Shown here: piece after piece, positions 1 to 5,118 of the stretch | Layout: every line of letters starts with the position of its first letter | Position numbering within the stretch: the stretch's first letter is position 1 | Assembly: GCA_012841425.1 (NCBI GenBank) | Contig: DUUR01000189.1 | Location: 1 to 5,118, forward strand | Origin: Bacteroidales bacterium | Lineage (GTDB): Bacteria > Bacteroidota > Bacteroidia > Bacteroidales > Dysgonomonadaceae | Reading direction: 5' to 3' | DNA: 5,118 nt | Notes under the pieces: generated by a model | What the model was told of the DNA's origin: nothing | What the model saw: only the letters and a program-made list of their open reading frames with translations | The model's database searches: none | Position numbers and translations under genes: made by a program

Positions 1-123
1 AAAAAAGGAAGAAACATAATTCGTGGAGCAGTAATTAATGGTCCAGGAATGAGCGATTTCTGCGTTCGATTTGTAGATGAAGATGGAGCTCCAGTAAGAA
101 ATATTAAAATAATAAATGAGTAA
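1..123 (+). CDS. 3' end of an unidentified protein (partial, start outside window)
   Basis: Frame 1 is open from the first base and ends at TAA 121-123, followed at once by a second in-frame TAA (124-126). It gives the last 40 residues of a protein, ending VRFVDEDGAPVRNIKIINE. The segment has the alternating hydrophobic/polar pattern of a beta-sandwich end, with a Gly-Pro-Gly turn (residues 15-17 of the visible part) and a 'FVDEDGAPV' turn typical of extracellular beta domains. I do not recognise the family from this tail. Its stop lies 24 bases before the next gene on the same strand, so it is probably the preceding gene of the same operon. A secreted carbohydrate-active enzyme or binding module would fit the context, but that is inference from the neighbours only. 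Confidence 0.75.
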   Translation, partial: KKGRNIIRGAVINGPGMSDFCVRFVDEDGAPVRNIKIINE

Positions 124-147
124 TAATTTCTTTTAATTGCAAATAAA

Positions 148-1596
148 ATGAACTTACAATATAAAATATCAGCAATAACAGCGTTACTATTCATATACTT
201 TACAACTGTGACGGCGCAGATAGGAGAACCATTTATACATGATCCGTCTACAATTATGGAAAGTGATGGCAAATACTACACATTCGGCACTGGTGGAGGA
301 GGTTTGATATCTGAAGATGGCTGGACATGGAATAGTGGGGCCGAAAGACCTGGAGGCGGAGCGGCGCCCGATGCTATAAAAATTGGCGACCGCTACCTCG
401 TGGTATATGGCGCTACTGGTGGAGGTCTCGGAGGCGGTCATAATGGCAAAATTCTTACCATGTGGAACAAAACACTCGATCCTAATTCTCCCGATTTTGA
501 ATTTTCTGAACCTATTCTTGTAGCTCAGTCCGATGGTGTGGAAGATAACGATGCCATAGACCCTGGCCTACTGCTCGATCCAAATGATGGTCGTTTGTGG
601 TGTTCCTACGGTACATACTTCGGTTTCATCCGCTTAATAGAATTAGACCCCAATACAGGCGCTAGAATAGATGGTAATGAAGCAATAGATATTGCAATTG
701 ATTGCGAAGCCACAGACTTGGAGTATCGCGACGGATGGTATTACCTCCTCGGCACCCACGGTACTTGTTGTGATGGAGCCAACTCAACCTACAACATTAT
801 AGTTGGTCGCTCCAAAAATGTAACGGGTCCATATATCGACAATATGGGAAGAGAAATGCTTAAAGGTGGAGGTAAATTGGTAATTGCATCTCGCGATACA
901 CATATTGGTCCTGGGCATTTCGGTAGATATATAATTGAAGAAGGGGTAGAAAAAATGTCTTGTCACTTCGAAGCTGATTTAGAACAGAGTGGTCGCAGTG
1001 TACTAGGTATTCGTCCTTTATTGTGGAAAGATGGATGGCCTGTCGCTGGAGAGGTTTTCAAAGAAGGAACTTACAAGATTGAATCCGAAAGAAGAGGTTA
1101 TTCGCTAGAATTGATGGTAGACTTTGTTCGCATGCCTGGTAGAATGAGAGGCTTTAATCGTGATATAGACGAACCCATCATAACCGTACCATCTCAAAAA
1201 CTTGATGATGTCATAAACACTTGGCCCAAAGGAAATATTGGTGTCAGAATTGGAGACTACATGGTTCGCCCTCATCAACGTTGGACAATTACATCCGTTC
1301 CAGAAGCAGGTGGCTATTTGGGTGGTCCGTATTATAAAATTACGATAGAAGGAACAGATAGGGCTTTGGCTGCTACAGCTGATGCTGAAGTTATAACTGT
1401 ACCAAATTTCACTGGTGCTGCAGAACAATTATGGCGAATCGATCAGCTTACAGATGGAACATATCGAATCATGCCAAAGGAAATTCCTAATTCTAATAAA
1501 CAATATGCTTTAGTTTCATCGGGAGACAGCACCCCTACTCTTGCTAAATTTGATATGAGTAGCGATAACTCAAAATGGAATTTCAGAAATCACTAA
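148..1596 (+). CDS. Secreted GH43 glycoside hydrolase, endo-arabinanase-like, with C-terminal ricin-type beta-trefoil
   Basis: A 482-residue secreted enzyme. Residues 1-23 form a type I signal peptide (hydrophobic core about 8-18, likely cleavage VTA|Q after A23). No lipobox is present, so the product is probably soluble in the periplasm or outside the cell. Residues 24 to about 300 are a five-bladed GH43 catalytic domain with the full triad: D32 in HDPST (general base), D138 in AIDP (pKa modulator) and E187 in CEATD (general acid). The segment CCDGANSTYNIIVGRS (207-222), then GPYIDNMG, and H257 in GPGH match the endo-1,5-alpha-L-arabinanase branch, where this His lies near the central metal site. 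Residues about 307-479 look like a ricin-type trefoil: three units opening GTYKI, YYKI and GTYRI and closing near QRW (377-379), QLW (427-429) and KW (476-477). The likely role is cleavage of arabinan or a related arabinose-containing glycan, with the trefoil binding sugar. Exact substrate and endo/exo mode are inferred. The ATG at 148 puts the signal peptide directly at the N-terminus; an A-rich leader precedes it and no Shine-Dalgarno is seen. Five cysteines (151, 186, 207, 208, 272) lie in the catalytic domain. Confidence 0.9.
   Translation: MNLQYKISAITALLFIYFTTVTAQIGEPFIHDPSTIMESDGKYYTFGTGGGGLISEDGWTWNSGAERPGGGAAPDAIKIGDRYLVVYGATGGGLGGGHNGKILTMWNKTLDPNSPDFEFSEPILVAQSDGVEDNDAIDPGLLLDPNDGRLWCSYGTYFGFIRLIELDPNTGARIDGNEAIDIAIDCEATDLEYRDGWYYLLGTHGTCCDGANSTYNIIVGRSKNVTGPYIDNMGREMLKGGGKLVIASRDTHIGPGHFGRYIIEEGVEKMSCHFEADLEQSGRSVLGIRPLLWKDGWPVAGEVFKEGTYKIESERRGYSLELMVDFVRMPGRMRGFNRDIDEPIITVPSQKLDDVINTWPKGNIGVRIGDYMVRPHQRWTITSVPEAGGYLGGPYYKITIEGTDRALAATADAEVITVPNFTGAAEQLWRIDQLTDGTYRIMPKEIPNSNKQYALVSSGDSTPTLAKFDMSSDNSKWNFRNH
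1066..1584 (+). repeat. Three-unit beta-trefoil (ricin/CBM13-like) region within the first GH43 protein
   Basis: This covers residues 307-479 of the upstream GH43 protein. Three units share an opening beta-strand (GTYKIES at 307, YYKITIEG at 395, GTYRIMPK at 437) and a closing aromatic motif (QRWTI 377-381, QLWRI 427-431, KWNF 476-479). The closing Trp residues are 50 and 48 residues apart, the spacing expected for trefoil units. The first unit is longer (about 75 residues) because of an extra Pro/Gly/Arg-rich stretch at about 330-370. The similarity between units is in the protein pattern and not in the DNA. Sugar binding is expected for this fold but not shown here. Confidence 0.6.
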
Positions 1597-1615
1597 TAAC
1601 TTTTGTTTAATAATA

Positions 1616-1631
1616 GATTTTTATAAAAATC
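1616..1631. repeat. Perfect 16-bp AT-rich palindrome between the two GH43 genes
   Basis: GATTTTTATAAAAATC is identical to its own reverse complement. It sits in the 53-base gap between the first GH43 stop (1594-1596, with a second in-frame TAA at 1597-1599) and the second GH43 ATG at 1650. As RNA the stem would be weak and almost loopless, with no T-run after it, so it is a poor terminator. It could be a protein-binding site, a minor RNA end-stabilising element, or chance in AT-rich DNA. The short gap and shared strand still favour co-transcription of the two enzymes. Confidence 0.4.
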
Positions 1632-1649
1632 AACAATACTAACTTATAT

Positions 1650-2666
1650 ATGAGAAATATTGCACTACTAATCAGTATACTTGCTTTAATGGCGGCATGC
1701 GCACAAAAAGAGACAAAAACAACTTTCGAATATACAGGCAATCCGCTAGTAAAAGACAAATTCACTGCAGATCCTGCTCCACTCGTTCATGAGGGAACAC
1801 TTTATTTATATGTAGGTCATGATGAATATTATGAAGGACAAGACACCGCCTCGGGGGGACATGAATTTAATATTACCGAATGGCTCTGCTACTCAACCAA
1901 AGATATGAAAACATGGACAGACCATGGAGCAGTGCTCAAACCCACCGATTTCGAGTGGGGCATTGGCGAAGCTTGGGCTTCACAAGTAATTGAGCATGAT
2001 GGTAAGTTTTATTATTACACTTCACTTCAAGCAGGAAAGCCATACAATAGCAAAGTTATTGGTGTGGCTGTAAGTGATAGTCCCACAGGTCCATTTACAG
2101 ACCCTATTGGAAAGCCACTGATTACAGACGATATGACATCAAACGAACCACGTGGATGGTGGAATGATATTGATCCAACTTTTATCATAGATGATAATGG
2201 ACAAGCATGGCTCTCATGGGGAAATGGCACCTGCTTTTTAGTAAAACTTAAGCCTAATTTAGTTGAACTTGATGGTGAAATAGAAGTGGTTGATCTTCCT
2301 AATTTTGTTGAAGGTCCGTGGTTACACAAAAGAAACGATCTGTATTATCTTACATATGCATCAATGGGAGAAGGACGAGAGACTATTTCATACGCAACAT
2401 CAAATTCAATGGAGGGACCTTGGACTCCTCATGGAGAACTTACAGGAATGGCAGAAAACAGTTTTACTATTCATCCAGGAATTGCAGAATTCAACAACAA
2501 ATGGTATTTTTTCTACCACAATGCAACGCTTACAGTTGATGGTCGCCCAGGCGCAATAGGGAGAAGAGCAGTATGCATAGAAGAACTACATTATAATTCC
2601 GATGGAACGATGCAATTTGTAGAACAAACTAGCGAAGGCACACTTCACATCCACAACCCTAATTAA
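1650..2666 (+). CDS. GH43 family lipoprotein, beta-xylosidase/alpha-L-arabinofuranosidase-like
   Basis: A 338-residue single-domain GH43 enzyme with a lipoprotein signal peptide: hydrophobic core at residues 4-14, then MAAC with the lipidated Cys at 17, followed by AQKETK. It should be anchored in the outer membrane; whether it faces the periplasm or the surface cannot be decided. The five-bladed propeller fills residues about 28-338 and carries the full triad: D41 in TADPAP (base), D175 in DIDPTF (pKa modulator) and E221 in VEGPW (general acid). His275 in the FTIHPGIAEF block is the conserved late-propeller His seen in many exo-acting GH43 members. The motifs differ from those of the preceding GH43 (EGPW versus CEAT; no CC-STY block), so the pair is not a recent duplication. 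The family releases terminal xylose or arabinofuranose from side chains or oligosaccharides; galactan-type activity also occurs in GH43 and cannot be excluded. The gene follows the first GH43 by 53 bases on the same strand and is followed by a terminator, so it is probably the last gene of the enzyme operon. No Shine-Dalgarno is visible. Confidence 0.9.
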   Translation: MRNIALLISILALMAACAQKETKTTFEYTGNPLVKDKFTADPAPLVHEGTLYLYVGHDEYYEGQDTASGGHEFNITEWLCYSTKDMKTWTDHGAVLKPTDFEWGIGEAWASQVIEHDGKFYYYTSLQAGKPYNSKVIGVAVSDSPTGPFTDPIGKPLITDDMTSNEPRGWWNDIDPTFIIDDNGQAWLSWGNGTCFLVKLKPNLVELDGEIEVVDLPNFVEGPWLHKRNDLYYLTYASMGEGRETISYATSNSMEGPWTPHGELTGMAENSFTIHPGIAEFNNKWYFFYHNATLTVDGRPGAIGRRAVCIEELHYNSDGTMQFVEQTSEGTLHIHNPN

Positions 2667-2707
2667 CAGCTACATAGCTCGTGCTTAACTAATATAGAGC
2701 ACACCCA

Positions 2708-2758
2708 TAGGAGGCAAAAATTGTAATTCAATTTTTTGTCTCCTAAATTTTTATTTTC
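2708..2758 (+). terminator. Rho-independent terminator after the second GH43 gene
   Basis: The arms TAGGAGGCAAAAATTG (2708-2723) and CAATTTTTTGTCTCCTA (2729-2745) pair over 16 bp with one G-T wobble (2714/2739), one bulged T (2732) and a five-base loop TAATT. The T-rich tract AATTTTTATTTTC (2746-2758) follows at once. It begins 41 bases after the GH43 stop. The reverse strand has no T-run beyond the stem, so it should work only for + strand transcripts. It separates the enzyme genes from the sensor gene. Confidence 0.85.
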
Positions 2759-2800
2759 ATTATTGTACTTATTACAGATAGGTTATTTAAAAAAAAACTG

Positions 2801-2808
2801 TATGTTTG
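2801..2808 (+). promoter_or_regulatory. Candidate Bacteroidota -7 promoter element upstream of the sensor gene
   Basis: TATGTTTG fits the Bacteroides-type -7 consensus TAnnTTTG in all fixed positions. It lies 43 bases after the terminator and 26 bases before the ATG at 2835, so a transcript would have a leader of about 20 bases. I see no good TTTG -33 element at the expected distance (about 2776-2783 reads AGATAGGT), so this may be a weak promoter or one helped by an activator. The in-frame ATG at 2802 overlaps this element, which argues against 2802 as the start codon. Confidence 0.45.
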
Positions 2809-2834
2809 TTAATGATATCAAACACCTAACAAAG

Positions 2835-5118
2835 ATGAGAATAAAAACTACTATTATAATAAATCTTTTTTGCGTCATAGCTGTAGTTGCTCAACAAGGG
2901 AATCATAGTTTTAATGAATATAATTTTTCATATCTAACAATCGATAATGGCTTATCCGACAATTCGGTTCATGCAATTCACAAAGATTACAATTCATTCA
3001 TGTGGTTTGGTACTTCCTATGGATTAGAAAGATTTGACGGATACGAGTTCAAACACTATTCTGCCAACTCCGATAGCCCTAATTTATTCATTGAAAGCAG
3101 TTACATCCACGATATTAAAGAAGATAAATATCATAATCTTTGGATAGCTTCAGATGCAGGCATCTTTAGAATAGATTTGCAGCGCGAAAATATTATTTTC
3201 TTTAAAAATTACGAGGGTGAAAACAAAGAAATCCTCACCTCTCCTGTACAAACTATCTTCATTGATGAGTATCAAAATCTATTGATAGGCAGTAACAATA
3301 GTTTTTCACACGTTATCCTTAACAGTAACAGGGAAGTGACAAAAGTTAATTTGCTAAAAAATGAAGTGGATGTTAGAAGTATAGAAAAACATGGCAATGA
3401 CATCTGGGTTGGTGGTAATAATTTATTGCTAAGATACTCATTTAGCTCTCCCAACAATTACGTAAATATACCTATACCCTCAAACATTGACATTTCTGAT
3501 CAAACCATTAACTGCTTCTTTTCATTTGGAGATTATTTATGGGCTGGAACAACAAACGGTTTATATGGAATAAACACTCTGAGTAATTATTACACTCATT
3601 ATCAACATGATCCCAAAAACCCACAAAGCATTTCTTCTAATATAGTAATGGATATTGAAAAGAATGATTCGGGTGAAATCATTGTTGCAACCCGAAATGG
3701 TATTAATATCCTGTCTAGAACCAACCAATTTGTGGTTATTAAGAAAGAGTCTGAATCTAAGTCGCTAAATAGCAATATAATAAACAAAATATTCATAGAC
3801 GATGATTATTCCATTTGGGCTGGCACCGACCTAGGAGGTGTTAATATATTAGAACCCAAGCAAATATCATATACACGTGCTTTAAACAATTTCGAGAATG
3901 GTAATTCTCTAATCATTAGTGCTGTTATCGAAGATAAGCAGGGTAATATACTTGTGGGTATAGTTGATGGTGGACTAGCAATTAAACGAAAAGGAGAAAA
4001 CAACTTCTCATTTTACAAACACGATTCGGAAACGCACAACTCATTAGGGAGCAACAATATAACAGACATAGTACAAGATTTTAAGGGCGATTACTGGATA
4101 TCCACTATTGGTGGCGGCATACAAAAGCTTTTAAATAAAAATCTAAGTAACCCTATTTTTGAACACTTTACAAAAGAAAACTCAGGTCTAGTATCAAACG
4201 ATGTTCATGATATTCATATCGACTCTCTCAGAAATTCTCTTTGGATATGTACAAGTAGCCATATCCAGAGTCTTGATTTTTCTACTCAAACTATCAATCG
4301 TTTACGACATTACTCAAGTACAAGAGAGATACCAGATAACTTGAATACTATTTTCGTAGATTCTAAATCGCGTTTGTGGGTAGGTGGCAATGGAGTTTAT
4401 GTAATTGACCTTGCTGACTTTAGAAATGGATACGAATCTGTTCATTATAAACATAAACTGGATGACCCTGAAAGCAAAATTATAGATAAGATAACCACAA
4501 TCATAGAAACAAAAAATGGCGATATCTATTTAGGTAGCAGAGGTAATGGACTATATATGCTTAATAGAAACAGTGTAAATGGCAAATTCACTTTTACCAA
4601 CTTTGCAGGTCGTGCAGGTCTTACAGAAACAAGTGTATCAAGCATAATTGAAGATGAGAACCAAAATTTATGGGTTAGCACCTTTAGAGGTATATACATA
4701 TTTAATACCTTCAGTAACAAAGCTATTAAATTCGATAGTGATGATGGGTTGCCTATACAGCAATTTTACCAGAGATCGGGATATAAAACTTCAAATAATC
4801 ATATACTATTAGGAACCACAGATGGGTTAATTGAGTTCAACACACAGATTAATCTCTCAAAAGAAAAAGAAAGAACAGTAACTTTCACTCAATTTATAAG
4901 CAATGGTCGTGAAAAAATACCCTATATAGATAATAAAAATCTAAAAACCTCCATTATACATGCCAGTGAGATACATCTCTTTCCTCCAGAAAATTCATTT
5001 GAAATTTCGTTCAGCGCACTCGACTATCAGAGTCAGAACAAAATCTACTATTTTCACCGTATTGTAGAATTAGATAATAAGATAAAAGTGGGACTGGTAA
5101 ACAGAAACGCAAAATACA
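2835..5118 (+). CDS. Hybrid two-component system-type sensor, N-terminal periplasmic part (partial, runs off right edge)
   Basis: This frame is open from ATG 2835 to the window end, giving 761 residues with no stop. Residues 1-19 are a signal peptide or N-terminal anchor (hydrophobic core 7-18, possible cleavage VVA|Q). Fourteen two-component-regulator propeller repeats follow between about residues 41 and 669, each with an 'I.eD..gn.WvGT..Gl..id' pattern. This number fits two seven-bladed propellers. Residues about 717-761 (PPENSFEISFSALDY onward) begin a Y_Y_Y domain. In full-length family members a membrane helix, histidine kinase, receiver and AraC-type DNA-binding domain follow; none is inside the window, so that part is inferred. 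Such proteins bind an oligosaccharide in the periplasm and switch on the neighbouring polysaccharide-utilisation genes, here probably the GH43 operon. An in-frame ATG at 2802 would add 11 residues (MFVNDIKHLTK). I prefer 2835 because it gives a compact signal peptide and because 2802 overlaps a promoter-like element. Sampled lines are more AT-rich than in the GH43 genes. A propeller/Y_Y_Y protein with another output domain (for example LuxR-type) is the main alternative. Confidence 0.88.
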   Translation, partial: MRIKTTIIINLFCVIAVVAQQGNHSFNEYNFSYLTIDNGLSDNSVHAIHKDYNSFMWFGTSYGLERFDGYEFKHYSANSDSPNLFIESSYIHDIKEDKYHNLWIASDAGIFRIDLQRENIIFFKNYEGENKEILTSPVQTIFIDEYQNLLIGSNNSFSHVILNSNREVTKVNLLKNEVDVRSIEKHGNDIWVGGNNLLLRYSFSSPNNYVNIPIPSNIDISDQTINCFFSFGDYLWAGTTNGLYGINTLSNYYTHYQHDPKNPQSISSNIVMDIEKNDSGEIIVATRNGINILSRTNQFVVIKKESESKSLNSNIINKIFIDDDYSIWAGTDLGGVNILEPKQISYTRALNNFENGNSLIISAVIEDKQGNILVGIVDGGLAIKRKGENNFSFYKHDSETHNSLGSNNITDIVQDFKGDYWISTIGGGIQKLLNKNLSNPIFEHFTKENSGLVSNDVHDIHIDSLRNSLWICTSSHIQSLDFSTQTINRLRHYSSTREIPDNLNTIFVDSKSRLWVGGNGVYVIDLADFRNGYESVHYKHKLDDPESKIIDKITTIIETKNGDIYLGSRGNGLYMLNRNSVNGKFTFTNFAGRAGLTETSVSSIIEDENQNLWVSTFRGIYIFNTFSNKAIKFDSDDGLPIQQFYQRSGYKTSNNHILLGTTDGLIEFNTQINLSKEKERTVTFTQFISNGREKIPYIDNKNLKTSIIHASEIHLFPPENSFEISFSALDYQSQNKIYYFHRIVELDNKIKVGLVNRNAKY
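2955..4841 (+). repeat. Fourteen beta-propeller repeats (two seven-bladed propellers) of the sensor
   Basis: These are degenerate protein-level repeats within the sensor, not DNA repeats. By residue they start near 41, 88, 138, 180, 225, 267, 313, 361, 406, 454, 502, 553, 601 and 644. Most units carry an acidic/Gly turn and then W or an aliphatic residue with G or A and a polar residue, e.g. MWFGTSYGLERFD, LWAGTTNGLYGIN, IWAGTDLGGVNIL and LWVGGNGVYVID. Spacing of 42-51 residues is regular throughout. Units 3, 6, 8, 12 and 14 have lost the Trp (LLIGS, IIVAT, ILVGI, IYLGS, ILLGT). Grouping as 7+7 follows the known architecture of this sensor class. Confidence 0.8.

Noticed and set aside
187..1428. 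Minus-strand open frames of 60-107 codons opposite the first GH43 gene
   Set aside because: They are antisense shadows of a well-supported coding frame, with low-complexity Ser/Cys/Phe-rich translations.
1597..1649. Promoter for the second GH43 gene in the inter-enzyme gap
   Set aside because: TTTTG at 1601-1605 resembles a -33 element, but no TAnnTTTG follows at a suitable distance; co-transcription from upstream is simpler.
2290..2559. Overlapping + strand open frames of 73 and 89 codons inside the second GH43 gene
   Set aside because: They lie in alternative frames of a gene with a complete catalytic triad and continuous propeller motifs, and their translations show no recognisable domain.
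2681..2702. Short inverted repeat GTGCT...AGCAC just after the second GH43 stop
   Set aside because: Only 5 bp with a 12-base loop and no T-run; the stronger hairpin immediately downstream is the convincing terminator.
2802..2834. In-frame upstream ATG that would add 11 residues to the sensor protein
   Set aside because: It overlaps the TATGTTTG -7-like element and would put a polar stretch before the signal peptide; ATG 2835 gives a compact, typical leader. It cannot be fully excluded.
3272..4720. Minus-strand open frames of 61-65 codons opposite the sensor gene
   Set aside because: They are antisense to an uninterrupted reading frame with 14 regular propeller repeats; none has a plausible domain or start context.
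2955..4841. Periodic signal that might suggest a DNA tandem repeat or recombination array
   Set aside because: The periodicity is at protein level (42-51 residues, highly divergent propeller blades); no near-identical DNA copies are seen.

Overview
The window looks like the edge of a carbohydrate-utilisation locus (PUL-type) from a member of the Bacteroidota. The evidence is the gene content: secreted and lipoprotein family 43 glycoside hydrolases followed by a two-propeller periplasmic sensor of the hybrid two-component type. The AT-rich DNA, the lack of clear Shine-Dalgarno sequences, and a TAnnTTTG promoter element fit the same group. Genus cannot be read from the sequence.

Layout, all on the + strand. 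(1) Bases 1-123 are the last 40 codons of a gene that starts outside the window. (2) Bases 148-1596 encode a complete secreted GH43 enzyme with endo-arabinanase-like motifs and a C-terminal ricin-type beta-trefoil. (3) Bases 1650-2666 encode a complete lipoprotein GH43 enzyme of another subfamily, resembling beta-xylosidase/alpha-L-arabinofuranosidase types. (4) A strong intrinsic terminator (2708-2758) closes this group. (5) A TATGTTTG -7 element (2801-2808) precedes a large open reading frame that starts at 2835 and runs off the right edge. It encodes the sensor half of a probable hybrid two-component system (HTCS): signal peptide, 14 propeller repeats and the start of a Y_Y_Y domain.

How they probably work together (inference): the two GH43 enzymes, likely co-transcribed with the upstream gene, attack an arabinose- or xylose-containing plant or algal polysaccharide, most plausibly arabinan side chains. 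An oligosaccharide product would be sensed in the periplasm by the HTCS, which would activate the enzyme operon. The terminator and promoter suggest that the regulator is transcribed as its own unit. No SusC/SusD pair, transposase, tRNA, CRISPR array or phage gene is visible.

I did not find an undescribed system. The content is a recognisable PUL fragment. The points worth a second look are the trefoil architecture of the first enzyme, its glycine-rich catalytic face, and the atypical start of the sensor's Y_Y_Y domain.
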